A model generated the notes under the pieces. That model made no database searches. It saw nothing but the letters and a program-made list of their open reading frames with translations, and was not told the DNA's origin. The position numbers and the translations under genes were made by a program. 64,000 bases of DNA, taken from Micromonospora sp. DSM 45708. Its GTDB lineage: Bacteria; Actinomycetota; Actinomycetes; Mycobacteriales; Micromonosporaceae. The DNA lies in the NCBI RefSeq assembly GCF_039566955.1, contig NZ_CP154796.1, forward strand, positions 2,294,001 through 2,358,000, written 5' to 3'. Shown here in pieces: positions 53,284-62,210 of the stretch (position 1 is the stretch's first letter; the number at the start of each line of letters is the position of its first letter).

Positions 53284-54404
53284 CGGCGGAGCGCTCCTCC
53301 GGGCCGTCGGCTCGGCGGGTGAGCGGCACCCGCCGTACCCTGGTGCGGCTGCGGGCGGCGTTGCTCGCCGCCACCGCGCTCGCGCTCGCCGGCTGCCTGG
53401 CGGTCTTCCTCGGCGTCGCCCGGACGGCCGACGCTGCCGCCGACCGCTCCGTCCCGGCGGTCCTCGCCGTCTACGACGCGCAGAACGCGTTGCTGCGGGC
53501 GCACGCCGCGGCGGTGCGGAACCTCACCGTCGGCGGCGTGGTGCTGGGCGGGCCGGGCGTGGAGTACCAGCGCCAGATCGCCGGCGCCGGCCAGTACCTC
53601 ACCCTGGTCGCCGAGAACAACGCGGCCGGCGACGACGGGACCCGGGACATCCAGACGGTGGAGGCGCTCCTGGTGACGTACACCGGTCTGATCGAGCAGG
53701 CCGACGCGCGTTACCGGGAGGCCGACCTGCACACGCTCGGTGCGGTCGCGCTACGGGACGCGGCGAGCCTGCTCAACGACATCATGGGGCTGCTCGACAC
53801 GCTGCGGGGCAAGCAACTCGCCGTCCTCGACCAGCAGGTGGACACCGGCTGGAGCGATCCGGTCACCGCCCTGGCCTGGCTGGTGCCGCTGGTCGTGCTC
53901 GGGGTGCTGCTGGTGCTGGCGCAGGGCTACCTGTCCCGGCGGTTCCGGCGGACCTGGAACCTCCCGCTCCTGCTGGCCACCGTGGCGACGGTGGGCCTGG
54001 TGCTGCTGACCTCGCTGAGCCTGCGCTCGGCCGGGCAGCTCGACCAGGTTCGAGGGGACCTCCAGGCGGTGCACGACGGCCGGCAGGTCCAGCTCGACGA
54101 GGTACGCGCCGACGCGGCGATCCGACTCGCCGACGCGGTGCGCGCAGAGTGCGAGTCGGCGTGCGCCACCGTGCTGGCGGCGATCGAGCAGGACGCCCGC
54201 AACGCCCCGGGACCACCGCCGGATCCGGACGCCGCGGCCCAGGCGGAGACGGAGGCGGAGGCGAGGACCGTGGCCCGCGCCGGCCGGGCCGCCGACAGCC
54301 GCCAGGTGGAGTACGTCCTGCCGGTGCTGGCGCTCGGCATCGTGGTGCTGGTCCTCACCGGATTCCAGCCCCGCCTCGCGGAATACGGATACCGGGCGTC
54401 GTGA
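53280..54404 (+). CDS. Membrane protein with three or four helices and periplasmic-like helical regions
   Basis: A 374-residue protein: TM1 near residues 22-45 (LLAATALALAGCLAVFLGVA), a ~140-residue helical region, two adjacent TM segments (WLVPLVVLGVLLVLAQGYL and LPLLLATVATVGLVLLTSLSL), a second helical region and a final TM near the end (VLPVLALGIVVLVLTGF). No family is recognised; the layout is like sensor proteins without a kinase domain. Overlapping start/stop codons on both sides show that it belongs to the protease/kinase/vWA operon and may anchor it at the membrane. Confidence 0.75.
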   Translation: MTAERSSGPSARRVSGTRRTLVRLRAALLAATALALAGCLAVFLGVARTADAAADRSVPAVLAVYDAQNALLRAHAAAVRNLTVGGVVLGGPGVEYQRQIAGAGQYLTLVAENNAAGDDGTRDIQTVEALLVTYTGLIEQADARYREADLHTLGAVALRDAASLLNDIMGLLDTLRGKQLAVLDQQVDTGWSDPVTALAWLVPLVVLGVLLVLAQGYLSRRFRRTWNLPLLLATVATVGLVLLTSLSLRSAGQLDQVRGDLQAVHDGRQVQLDEVRADAAIRLADAVRAECESACATVLAAIEQDARNAPGPPPDPDAAAQAETEAEARTVARAGRAADSRQVEYVLPVLALGIVVLVLTGFQPRLAEYGYRAS

Positions 54405-55744
54405 CCGGCCGTGGTGGAGTTTCGCGGGCGGCGCTGGCCCTGGCCCTGACGCTGCTGGCCGGTGTCGGCCTGATCGGCTGCGCCGACGACGAGCCGGCCG
54501 GACGCGTGACGGTGCTCGGCTCGTGGACCGGCGACGAGGAGACGACCTTCCGCGCGGTGCTCGCCCGGTTCGAGGAGGAGACCGGCATCCGGGCGGAGTA
54601 CCAGGGGCACCGGGACGTCAGCCAGGTGTTGCAGGCGGGGATCGAGCGGCAGCGACCGCCCGACGTGGCGGTCCTGCCCCGGTTGAACGACCTTCAGCGC
54701 TACGTCAACGAGGACGCCGTACGACAGTTGGACGGGGTCACCGGGTTGACCGACGACCCGGCCGCCGGCCGCCAGCTCATCCGCCTCGCCGCCCGGACCG
54801 GGTCGGACGACGCCCCGACGCGGGTGTACGCCGTCGCCATCGCCACCCACCTCAAGAGCGTGTTCTGGTACGACCGGGCGCGGGCGGCGACCACCGGCCT
54901 GCGGCAGCCGCCGAGGACGTGGGACGAGCTGGTCGACCGGGCCCGGACCGTCCGGGACGGTGGCGGGGTGCCGTGGTGCCTGGGCCTGAGCTCCCCACCG
55001 GTCTCGGGGTGGCCGGGCACCGACTGGATCGAGGACATCATGCTGCACCGGTCCGGGCAGCGGGTGTACGAGTCGTGGACCCGGGGCGACCTGGCCTGGA
55101 ACTCCCCGCAGGTGCGCGACGCCTGGCGGACCTGGGGGCAGTTGCTGAGCGCCACCTCGTCGCCGGAGGCCAGGCGGGCCGGCCTGTTCTCCACGTGGAC
55201 CGAGGCGGGCGCCGGCCTGTTCGACGCGCGGGGCGGCTGCCACCTGGATCACCAGGCGTCCTTCGCGGTCCGCGAGTACCGCAAACCGCCGCAGAGCGCG
55301 GGGGACCGCGTCGACTTCTTCCCCACGCCACCGATCGGCTCGGCGGACACCGGCGGGTTGCAGGAGGTGTCCGACGACATCGCCGCCATGTTGCGGGACA
55401 CCGGACCGGCCCGGAAGCTGATGGCGTTCCTGGCCTCGGAGTCGGCGCAGCAGGTCTGGCGCCGCGCCAGCGGCGGGCTCTTCTTCAGCCGGCGTGGGCC
55501 CGCGGACTCCTATCCCGATCAGGTCACCGGCAGGGTCGCGGCCCGGCTCGGCACCGGAACCCTGTGCTGGGACGGGTCGGACCTGCTGCCGGCGCCGGTG
55601 GCGACCGCGTTCGAGCGGGCCGCCCTGGTCTACCTGCACCAGCCCGAGCGCCTCGACGAGCTGCTCAAGGAACTCGACGGGGTGGCCGGCACGGTGGCCC
55701 GCACCGATTGGATGGATCTGCGCTGCCACCCGGCGGCCGAGTGA
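54401..55744 (+). CDS. Extracellular solute-binding lipoprotein (ABC type)
   Basis: A 447-residue lipoprotein: signal peptide with lipobox LIGC near residue 25, then a family 1 solute-binding fold (VTVLGSWTGDEETTFRAVLARFEEETGIRAEY, PDVAVLPRLNDLQRYV, RTWDELVDRARTVRDGG). There is no ABC permease or ATPase in the operon, so it probably senses a ligand outside the cell for the neighbouring membrane protein rather than importing it. Confidence 0.85.
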   Translation: MTGRGGVSRAALALALTLLAGVGLIGCADDEPAGRVTVLGSWTGDEETTFRAVLARFEEETGIRAEYQGHRDVSQVLQAGIERQRPPDVAVLPRLNDLQRYVNEDAVRQLDGVTGLTDDPAAGRQLIRLAARTGSDDAPTRVYAVAIATHLKSVFWYDRARAATTGLRQPPRTWDELVDRARTVRDGGGVPWCLGLSSPPVSGWPGTDWIEDIMLHRSGQRVYESWTRGDLAWNSPQVRDAWRTWGQLLSATSSPEARRAGLFSTWTEAGAGLFDARGGCHLDHQASFAVREYRKPPQSAGDRVDFFPTPPIGSADTGGLQEVSDDIAAMLRDTGPARKLMAFLASESAQQVWRRASGGLFFSRRGPADSYPDQVTGRVAARLGTGTLCWDGSDLLPAPVATAFERAALVYLHQPERLDELLKELDGVAGTVARTDWMDLRCHPAAE

Positions 55745-55759
55745 CAGGGGATGTGACGG

Positions 55760-56113
55760 ATGACCGAACTACGGCGGTTCGACCTCGAGAGCGGCGGCTC
55801 GGTGGTGGTCGAGGTCGACGGCAAGCCCGGGATGACCCCGGCGGCCAACGCGGGCAAGGTGGTCCGCGAGGCGGGAGCGACGTTCGACCGGGCCCTGTCG
55901 GAGGTTCGCGACGCCGCCTCCGCCGCGCTCGGCCAGTTCCAGTCGATGGTCCACCGGCCGGACGAGGTCGAGATCGTGTTCGGGGTCCAGGTGACCGCCG
56001 ACGCCGGCGCCGTGATCGCGCGTACCGGGGTGCAGGGGCAGTTGACGGTCACGCTGCGCTGGAAGCGCGGCTCGGGTCCGGGGCCGGCGGCGGGGGCCGG
56101 TCCGACCGGGTGA
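55760..56113 (+). CDS. CU044_2847-family / trypsin-co-occurring (trypco) domain protein
   Basis: A 117-residue protein: RRFDLESGGSVVVEVD, a helical centre (FDRALSEVRDAASAALGQFQSM), PDEVEIVFGVQVTADAGAVIA and GQLTVTLRWKR. These match the small trypco-type domain found next to trypsin-like proteases in conflict or signalling systems. It closes the operon that begins with such a protease, the strongest internal support for this reading. AGGGG lies upstream of ATG 55,760. Confidence 0.8.
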   Translation: MTELRRFDLESGGSVVVEVDGKPGMTPAANAGKVVREAGATFDRALSEVRDAASAALGQFQSMVHRPDEVEIVFGVQVTADAGAVIARTGVQGQLTVTLRWKRGSGPGPAAGAGPTG

Positions 56114-56171
56114 GCGCCGCCGCGACCGGGACGGCGGACCGGTCGAGCCGGGCGACCTGACCGGGTCCGGA

Positions 56172-56384
56172 CCGTGCGTCCCGTCCGGAACAGGCGGGCG
56201 AGGAGGCGGACGGCCCGTTGCTGTCCGTCGGACGGCAGGTCGTGGTAGCGATGGAGGACAGGTGGTTGGCGGCCAGGATCACCGGCCCGTGCCGCGGCAC
56301 GTTGTCCCGCCCCTCGACCACCGGCCGGAAGGCCAGCCTGCCGAGCGGGGCCAGCAGCAGCCGGGTGCCGGTCTGCGTCAGCAC
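56172..56384 (-). pseudogene. plsC-like acyltransferase remnant, truncated and frameshifted
   Basis: From GTG 56,384 the frame encodes a typical start of a 1-acylglycerol-3-phosphate acyltransferase (RLAFRPVVEGRDNVPRHGPVILAANHLS) with the His motif region, then loses similarity; the expected continuation (LPSDGQQRAVRLLARLF) appears in another frame at about 56,255-56,172. After that no acyltransferase sequence remains. At least one frameshift and a large 3' deletion are indicated. Formerly coupled to the tetR remnant by a stop/start overlap. Confidence 0.7.
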
Positions 56385-56828
56385 GTGATCCTCCGACCGA
56401 GGTGGGCCGCCACCGCGGCGCGCAGCAGCGGCTCGACATCGTCGCTGCGCACCATCGTCTGGAGGCTGCCCCACTGCCGTAGTTCGGCGATGCCGTGCAG
56501 GTTGGCCCAGAGCGCGCCGGCGACGACCGGCGGCTCCGGGCCGTCGGCCGCGTCGGGCCGGGCCCGGGAGACCAGGTCGACCAGGACGCCGAAGAGTTCC
56601 TCGCTGGCGTCCCGCAGACCGATGCCGTTGCCCCGCAGCAGGTCGTGCCGGAACATGAGTTCGAACATGCCGTGGTTGGTGTGCGCGAAGCGCAGGTAGA
56701 GCCGGCCCAGGGCGAGCACCTGGTCGTACGGATCCGGCTCGGTGCCGCCGATCGTCCCGGCGACCTCCGCGCTGAGCTGCTGGTATCCCTCCCGGGCGAT
56801 GGCCGCGAGCAGGGCGAGGTGGACTGTC
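56378..56828 (-). pseudogene. TetR-family regulator remnant lacking the HTH
   Basis: The frame encodes only a C-terminal TetR ligand domain (LLAAIAREGYQQLSAEVAG, LGRLYLRFAHTNHGMFELMFRHDLL, VVAGALWANLHGIAELRQWG). Immediately upstream in frame is a TAG (56,831-56,829) and the DNA-binding half is absent, so the gene has lost its 5' end. A shorter protein could start at an internal GTG/ATG, but would not bind DNA. Confidence 0.7.
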
Positions 56829-56988
56829 TACCAGCATCCGCAGACAGTGTCTACGAGCCCTGGCCGCAGTGACCCGCGTTACCTCTCGGCCAGGCGGGAA
56901 TCAGGTCGCCGCCGCCGCATTTGAATCGAGGTGTGACTACCGCACCGAACCCCGCCCGGCCGCGCCCTGACCGGGCGGAGGCCCCCCG

Positions 56989-58272
56989 ATGACCGATGTC
57001 CGTGCCGACAAGCTGTCGACGCCCGGTGACCTGACGCCCGGTGACCTGATGAGCCGCGGGCAACGGCTACGGCTCGTGCTGGTCCTCGGTTCGCTGATCG
57101 CGGTGGGACCCCTGACGATCGACATGTACCTGCCCGCGCTGCCGGCGATCGTCGAGGACTTCGCGACCACCTCGGCGGCGGTCCAGCTCACGCTCACCGG
57201 CACCCTGGCCGGTCTTGCCCTCGGCCAACTCCTGATCGGCCCGCTGTCGGACGCCGTCGGCCGGCGACGCCCGCTGATCGCCGGGCTCGTCCTGCACGTC
57301 GTCGCGTCGTCGCTCTGCGTCGTCGCGCCCAACGTCGCGGTCCTCGGGGCGCTGCGCGTGGTGCAGGGCCTCGGCGTCGCCGCCACCGCGGTGGTCGCGA
57401 TGGCCGTGGTCCGCGACCTGTTCAGCGGCGCGGCGTTCGCCACCCTGCTGTCCCGGCTGCTGCTGGTGATGGGGGCGGCGCCGATCCTCGCACCGACCCT
57501 CGGCGGCGGGGTGCTGCGCTGGACGGACTGGAGCGGCGTCTTCGTCGTGCTGGCCGTCTTCGGCGTGCTACTGGTCGTGGTCGCCGCGCTCGGCCTGCCG
57601 GAGACGCTGCCGCCTGCGCGTCGCCGGCGCGGCGGCGTCCTCGCGACCGGGTCGCTGTACGCGTCGCTGCTGCGCGACCGCGTCTTCGTGGGCCTGGTCC
57701 TGGTGGCCGGCCTCGCGATGGCGGCGCTGTTCGCGTACGTGGCCGGCTCGTCGTTCGTCCTGCAACAGGGGTACGGGCTCGACGAGCAGCAGTTCGGGCT
57801 GGCGTTCGGCGCGGGCGCGGTGGGACTGATCGGGGCGACCCAGTACAACGTCCGGCTGCTGCGCCGCTTCCCGCCGCAGCGGATCCTGGTCGCCGCCCTG
57901 TGCGCGGGGACGCTGGCCGGGCTGGCGCTGGTGGTCTTCGCCGTGACCGACGTCGGCGGGCTGCCCGCGTTGCTGGTGTCGTTGTGGCTGGTGCTGGCGG
58001 CGGCCGGCCTGGCGATGCCGAACGCGCCGGCGCTGGCGCTGTCCCGGCACGGCGAGGCGGCCGGCACCGCGTCCGCGTTGCTGGGCGCCGTGCAGTTCGG
58101 CGTCGGCGCGGTGGCCGCGCCGCTGGTGGGCGTGCTGGGCACCGGCGCGGTGGCGATGGCCCTGGTGGTGGCCGGCGGCATGGTGGCGGCGCTGGTGGTG
58201 CTGCTGGTCGTGGTGCGACCGGCCCGGCTCGCCGACCTGGAGCCCGCGCCGGCGGTCGTGGCCGTGCACTGA
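56989..58272 (+). CDS. Bcr/CflA-type MFS multidrug exporter
   Basis: A 427-residue, 12-helix transporter. Family marks are TIDMYLPALPAIVEDFATTSAAVQ in helix 1 and QLLIGPLSDAVGRRRPLIAG in the 2-3 loop (motif A), plus GAAPILAPTLGGGVL in helix 5. ATG 56,989 follows a GC-rich GGAGG site. Single gene; general drug efflux is the family role. Confidence 0.9.
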   Translation: MTDVRADKLSTPGDLTPGDLMSRGQRLRLVLVLGSLIAVGPLTIDMYLPALPAIVEDFATTSAAVQLTLTGTLAGLALGQLLIGPLSDAVGRRRPLIAGLVLHVVASSLCVVAPNVAVLGALRVVQGLGVAATAVVAMAVVRDLFSGAAFATLLSRLLLVMGAAPILAPTLGGGVLRWTDWSGVFVVLAVFGVLLVVVAALGLPETLPPARRRRGGVLATGSLYASLLRDRVFVGLVLVAGLAMAALFAYVAGSSFVLQQGYGLDEQQFGLAFGAGAVGLIGATQYNVRLLRRFPPQRILVAALCAGTLAGLALVVFAVTDVGGLPALLVSLWLVLAAAGLAMPNAPALALSRHGEAAGTASALLGAVQFGVGAVAAPLVGVLGTGAVAMALVVAGGMVAALVVLLVVVRPARLADLEPAPAVVAVH

Positions 58273-58324
58273 CGACCGGCGGCCGTCCCGGGCGGTCGGG
58301 GCGAAGTCGTCGGATACTTGGCCG

Positions 58325-58495
58325 ATGACGAACCCCGACCTCGACCCCGAGCTGTACCCACCGATCGATCCACACGAGGACGTGCCGGACGACCCGGGGG
58401 AGCTGCTCCCGGACACGCCGGACGTCCTGCCGGAGGCGCCGGCCGAGCCGATGCCCGACGACGGGGAGCCCGGCGGCGTGCCGGAGCCGGCCTGA
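58325..58495 (+). CDS. Small acidic Pro-rich protein
   Basis: A 56-residue frame (MTNPDLDPELYPPIDPHEDVP...), very rich in Asp, Glu and Pro with no hydrophobic core; probably disordered. No function recognised. Listed because it starts with ATG, lies in a 275-bp gap and its codon use matches its neighbours. Confidence 0.5.
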   Translation: MTNPDLDPELYPPIDPHEDVPDDPGELLPDTPDVLPEAPAEPMPDDGEPGGVPEPA

Positions 58496-58549
58496 CCGGC
58501 CCGGGCACGGGCCTGTCCCGACGACCGCACCGCCGGTAGGGTCGTCCGG

Positions 58550-59491
58550 GTGGATCTGGACGACATCGCCGGCCGGCTCGGAGTGCCGGTCGAGGACGTC
58601 GAACGCGTGCACCGGCTCGCCGGCGACCGGCCGTCGGCGCCGCTGCCGGCCAGGGCCGACGCGCCCGCGATCCTCGACCGGCTCGGGGTCCGGCCGGACG
58701 ACGCCGCCGAGATCATGGCGGGTTGGCCCGACGCCGGCTCCCCGCTGTGGACCCCGGAGCTGCGCTGGCTGCTCGACCGCTCGATCGCCCTGGTGCGCGC
58801 CGATCTCGGAGGCCACGACTGGCTGCCGCCCGGTCCGGCCCTGCCACGCGAGCGGGGCCCGGCCTGGCGGCACCTCTACGTGTACGCGTACCTGGCCCTG
58901 GTCGACGTGGTCACCGCGTACCACCGTGACCACGGCATCGACGACGCGGTGACCCGGGCGACCCTCGCCGACCTGGGCCGCAACCTGGCGATCGACAGGC
59001 GGATGGCCGGCGAGGGCTGGCCGGTCATGCAGAGCTGGCTGACGCTGCACGCCCGCGGCGGGCTCTACGAGCTGGGTCGGCTCCAGCACCAGCGGGGCGA
59101 CACCATCGGCCTGCACATCCCCGAGGCGGGGCCGCTGAGCCCGGCGGCCGTCGACGCGTCGCTCGACCGGGCGCGGGCGTTCTTCCCGCGCCACTTCCCC
59201 GAGGAGCGCCACACCGAGTTCTCCTGCGGCTCCTGGCTGCTCGACCCCCAGTTGCGGGAACACCTGCCCGAGGATTCGCACATCGTCCGGTTCCAGCGGC
59301 GCTTCGAGCTGGAGCCGTACGAGGAGCCGGAGGGCATCGACGCCGACGTCGAGGTGCTGCGGTTCGTGTTCCGCACCCTGACCACGCCGCTCGACCGGCT
59401 GGAGCGCCGCACCGCGCTCCAACGCGCGGTCGTCGACCACCTGCGGGCCGGTGGCCACTGGCGCTGGCGTCGCGGCCGTTTCCCGTTCTGA
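58550..59491 (+). CDS. Acyltransferase-domain-containing hypothetical protein
   Basis: A 313-residue soluble protein widespread in actinomycetes as 'acyltransferase domain-containing'. The N-terminus contains a short helical domain (DDIAGRLGVPVEDVERVHRLA); the C-terminal half (GLHIPEAGPLSPAAVDASLDRARAFFPRHFPEE, FSCGSWLLDPQLREHLPEDSHIVRFQRRFEL) is the conserved part and looks GNAT-like. Substrate unknown. Start read as GTG 58,550. Confidence 0.65.
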   Translation: MDLDDIAGRLGVPVEDVERVHRLAGDRPSAPLPARADAPAILDRLGVRPDDAAEIMAGWPDAGSPLWTPELRWLLDRSIALVRADLGGHDWLPPGPALPRERGPAWRHLYVYAYLALVDVVTAYHRDHGIDDAVTRATLADLGRNLAIDRRMAGEGWPVMQSWLTLHARGGLYELGRLQHQRGDTIGLHIPEAGPLSPAAVDASLDRARAFFPRHFPEERHTEFSCGSWLLDPQLREHLPEDSHIVRFQRRFELEPYEEPEGIDADVEVLRFVFRTLTTPLDRLERRTALQRAVVDHLRAGGHWRWRRGRFPF

Positions 59492-59519
59492 CGACACCCG
59501 AGGGGCGACGCCGGCGCGG

Positions 59520-60059
59520 TCAGTGGGGGAGGGTCGACGGCAGGCCGGCCAGCCATCGGTCCAGGTCCGCCGGGCTGCGGAACAGCAGCACCGGTGGCCC
59601 GGCCGGATCGGCCTGCCAGGCACGCATCCGCCGCCGGGCCCGACCGAACGCGGTGACGTGCCACACCAGGATCGAGTCCCGGGACAGCACGCTGCGCAGC
59701 GACTCGCGGTTGCCGTTGCAGATCTCCTCGCCGCTGACCAGCCGGCCGGCGGTACGCCGCAGCAACCGCCAGAAGGAGAGCGCACGCGGATAGTCCAGGC
59801 CCACCACCAGGTCGGCGCGGGCCAGCACCACGTCCCGCCACCCGTGGTACGCCCCGTCCAGGATCCACCGCTCGGCCCGGCAGACCGCCTCGATCCGGCG
59901 GCGCTGCTCGGCGACCGGAACCTCCACCCAGCCGGGTTGCCACAGCAGGTCGTCGACCGGGCACCAGGGCAGCGCGAGCCGCTCGGCCAACCGCGCCGCC
60001 ACTGTGGACTTGCCGGCGCCGTACACGCCGTAGACCAGGATCCGGGCCGGTGCCGGCAT
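59520..60059 (-). CDS. P-loop NTPase, adenylate kinase/topology modulation type
   Basis: A 179-residue nucleotide kinase-like protein. Walker A GVYGAGKST at residues ~10-18, then RLALPWCPVDDLLWQPGW, WILDGAYHGWRDVVLARADLVVGLDYPR and the lid region. This matches the AAA-17/FlaR-like small kinase group in many bacteria; substrate unknown. ATG overlaps the stop of the upstream membrane gene. Confidence 0.82.
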   Translation of the reverse strand: MPAPARILVYGVYGAGKSTVAARLAERLALPWCPVDDLLWQPGWVEVPVAEQRRRIEAVCRAERWILDGAYHGWRDVVLARADLVVGLDYPRALSFWRLLRRTAGRLVSGEEICNGNRESLRSVLSRDSILVWHVTAFGRARRRMRAWQADPAGPPVLLFRSPADLDRWLAGLPSTLPH

Positions 60060-60400
60060 CAGCTCCCGGCCTTGCCGCGGGCGGTCCGCCGGCGGTGCTC
60101 CTCGTCGCCGCCGGCGAGCCGGGTGAAGGTGAGCGCGTTCGCCGCCGCGACGCCGACCACCGCGAAGCCGACCTGTAGCGCGAGCACGATCCAGTCCCAC
60201 CGCAGCATCCACAGCCGCACCGGCGCGTCGTCGGCGATGCCGACCCAACGGGCGACCACCGTGCCGAGCACCGCCGCGCCGACGCCGATGACGAACGTGG
60301 CGAAGACGCCGATCCGTTGCCGGCCCGGCAGCACCAGCCGCCCGAGCAGGCCGATGAGGGCGCCGATGAGCACCGCACCCAGGTAACCACTCACGAGCAT
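60059..60400 (-). CDS. GlsB/YeaQ/YmgE-like small membrane protein
   Basis: A 113-residue protein with three hydrophobic segments: LGAVLIGALIGLLGRLVLPGRQ is the family start (Gly-rich helix then P-G-x-Q), followed by IGVFATFVIGVGAAVLGTVVARWVG and a C-terminal helix. Stress-associated family without known activity. Overlaps the kinase gene by four bases. Confidence 0.78.
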   Translation of the reverse strand: MLVSGYLGAVLIGALIGLLGRLVLPGRQRIGVFATFVIGVGAAVLGTVVARWVGIADDAPVRLWMLRWDWIVLALQVGFAVVGVAAANALTFTRLAGGDEEHRRRTARGKAGS

Positions 60401-60616
60401 CCGCCGTCACTCCTCCCACCGGTTGCGGGCATTCATGCCCGCCCACCGCACCACCGGAAACCCCGGGCCCGTCGAGCCGGCCGGCGACGGTGCGGGCCGG
60501 GGCGCCGTCGTCGCGTCGGCACGTAGGATCGCGGACACCCGCCGAAACCGCCACCCCCCGCCGGAGTTCCGCTGCCCGAGTCGCCAGCACCCCGCGTCGC
60601 CCGGCGTCCGCGCCGG

Positions 60617-61420
60617 GTGCTGACCCTCGTGTTCCTGCTCGTCGTGGCCGGGCTGCCCGCCGGGTCGTCGACCGCCGGCGGCAGCGGGCCGGGCACCCTC
60701 CGGGTGCTCCAGATGAACCTCTGCAACAGCGGGCGTGCCGGCTGCTACACCGGCGGATCCGTCCGGCGGGCCGCCGAGGTGCTCGCCGCCGAGCAGCCCG
60801 ACGTGGTCACGCTCAACGAGATCTGCCGGGACGACGTGGACACCCTGGAGCGCGCCCTCGCCGCCACCCGCCCCGGCGGCCGGATCGTCGGCGCCTTCCA
60901 GCCGGCCGGCGACCGCCCCAGCCGCGCCGCCACCCGCTGCGACAACGACCAGCAGTACGGGATCGGGCTGCTGGCCCGGCTCGACGCGCGCGACGCCCGG
61001 TCCGGCGTGTACCGCGGGACCTATCCGGCGCAGGACCTCGCGGACCCCGAGGAGCGGGTGTGGCTCTGCCTCCACGCCGCCGCGCTGCACGCCTGCACCA
61101 CGCACCTGGCGAACACCGACGGCGCCGTCGCGCTGGCCCAGTGCGCGCAGCTGCTCGGTGCCGTGGTGCCGGCGATCCGCCGCGGCGCCGGGTACGACCC
61201 GACCGTGCTCGGCGGCGACCTGAACCTCCGCGCGGGAGGCGCACCTGACGTGCGGTCGTGCGTACCGTCGGGCTACCGGCGCGTCGACGACGGCGCCCGG
61301 CAGCAGATCATGGCGACGACCGACGTGGCCATCTGTTGCCGCCGATCGGTGGACATGGGCGGAACGACGGACCATCCGGCGTTGGTGGCCACCCTGATGC
61401 TCGGCCGGCCACCGGGTTGA
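60617..61420 (+). CDS. Secreted endonuclease/exonuclease/phosphatase family protein
   Basis: A 267-residue protein: hydrophobic signal at the N-terminus (LTLVFLLVVAGLPAG), then an EEP fold with LRVLQMNLCNSG, catalytic Glu in VVTLNEICRDD, Asp-Asn in VLGGDLNLR and His in GTTDHPALV. Six or more cysteines suggest disulphides in an exported protein. GTG 60,617 is the first start codon close to the signal; the arginines just upstream suggest that translation could begin earlier at a non-standard codon. Confidence 0.8.
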   Translation: MLTLVFLLVVAGLPAGSSTAGGSGPGTLRVLQMNLCNSGRAGCYTGGSVRRAAEVLAAEQPDVVTLNEICRDDVDTLERALAATRPGGRIVGAFQPAGDRPSRAATRCDNDQQYGIGLLARLDARDARSGVYRGTYPAQDLADPEERVWLCLHAAALHACTTHLANTDGAVALAQCAQLLGAVVPAIRRGAGYDPTVLGGDLNLRAGGAPDVRSCVPSGYRRVDDGARQQIMATTDVAICCRRSVDMGGTTDHPALVATLMLGRPPG

Positions 61421-61589
61421 CGGACGGCCGGTGCCACCGCCGGTCGAGGTCAGGCAAGCCGGGCGACCAGCGTGGGCGGCGCCACCGCCCGGTACGCCCG
61501 CCGGATGGTCATCGACCCGCTGTACGGCACCGGGCGGGCGCGGTTGGCACGGGGGCCTACCCTGCGGGGTCCCCGAGACGGAGGTGACG

Positions 61590-62147
61590 ATGCGCCGGCT
61601 GCTGGCCCTGGTGACGATCCTGACGGTCGTCCGTACCACGCTGCTGACCGAGGAGAGTCGGCCCGACCCCCGGGCCTTCCGCCGGTACGAGCCGCCGGGC
61701 GAGCTGACCGCGGCCGAGCGCGACTACCTGAGCTGGGCCCAGCACCACGTCGCGGGCGTGGTGCGGGTGGCCCGGGTCCGCTCGATCCGGCACCACTGTC
61801 TCGCCCTCGGCTCCGGCCTGTCGGCGCTCGCGGTGCCGATGGCGCTCGCCGTGGCGGCGCCCGCCTGGGTACCGGCGGTGCTCGGGTTCGTCGCCGCCGC
61901 CGGGCAGCTCGGCCAACAGGTCCTGCGGGACCGCGAGCAGTCGCTTCTCGGGCACCAGCAGGCGGTGCGGTTGCAGAAGGCGCTGCGGGTGTTCCACAGC
62001 GAGTCGGACGGGCCGCTGTCCGCCGCCGAGCTGAGGCGGCGGTTCCGGTCCTTCCGGGACACGTTCGAGACGACCAAGGAGGAGTACGGCGCCCCGATCC
62101 TCGCCGTCCGTGGGCAGGAACCAGCGCCGGTGACGGGGCGGGCCTGA
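61590..62147 (+). CDS. Membrane-associated hypothetical protein (DUF4231-like)
   Basis: A 185-residue protein with two adjacent hydrophobic helices in the centre (LGSGLSALAVPMALAVAAPAWVPAVLGFVAAAGQL) and charged helical ends; layout fits DUF4231/SLATT-like proteins. No known activity. ATG 61,590 has GGAGGTGACG just before it, which decided against the longer frame upstream. Confidence 0.6.
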   Translation: MRRLLALVTILTVVRTTLLTEESRPDPRAFRRYEPPGELTAAERDYLSWAQHHVAGVVRVARVRSIRHHCLALGSGLSALAVPMALAVAAPAWVPAVLGFVAAAGQLGQQVLRDREQSLLGHQQAVRLQKALRVFHSESDGPLSAAELRRRFRSFRDTFETTKEEYGAPILAVRGQEPAPVTGRA

Positions 62148-62210
62148 CACCGTGGACAGCCCCACGGGGCGAGTCTATGGTCAGGCGCATCGATGTCCCG
62201 AGGAGCGGCC

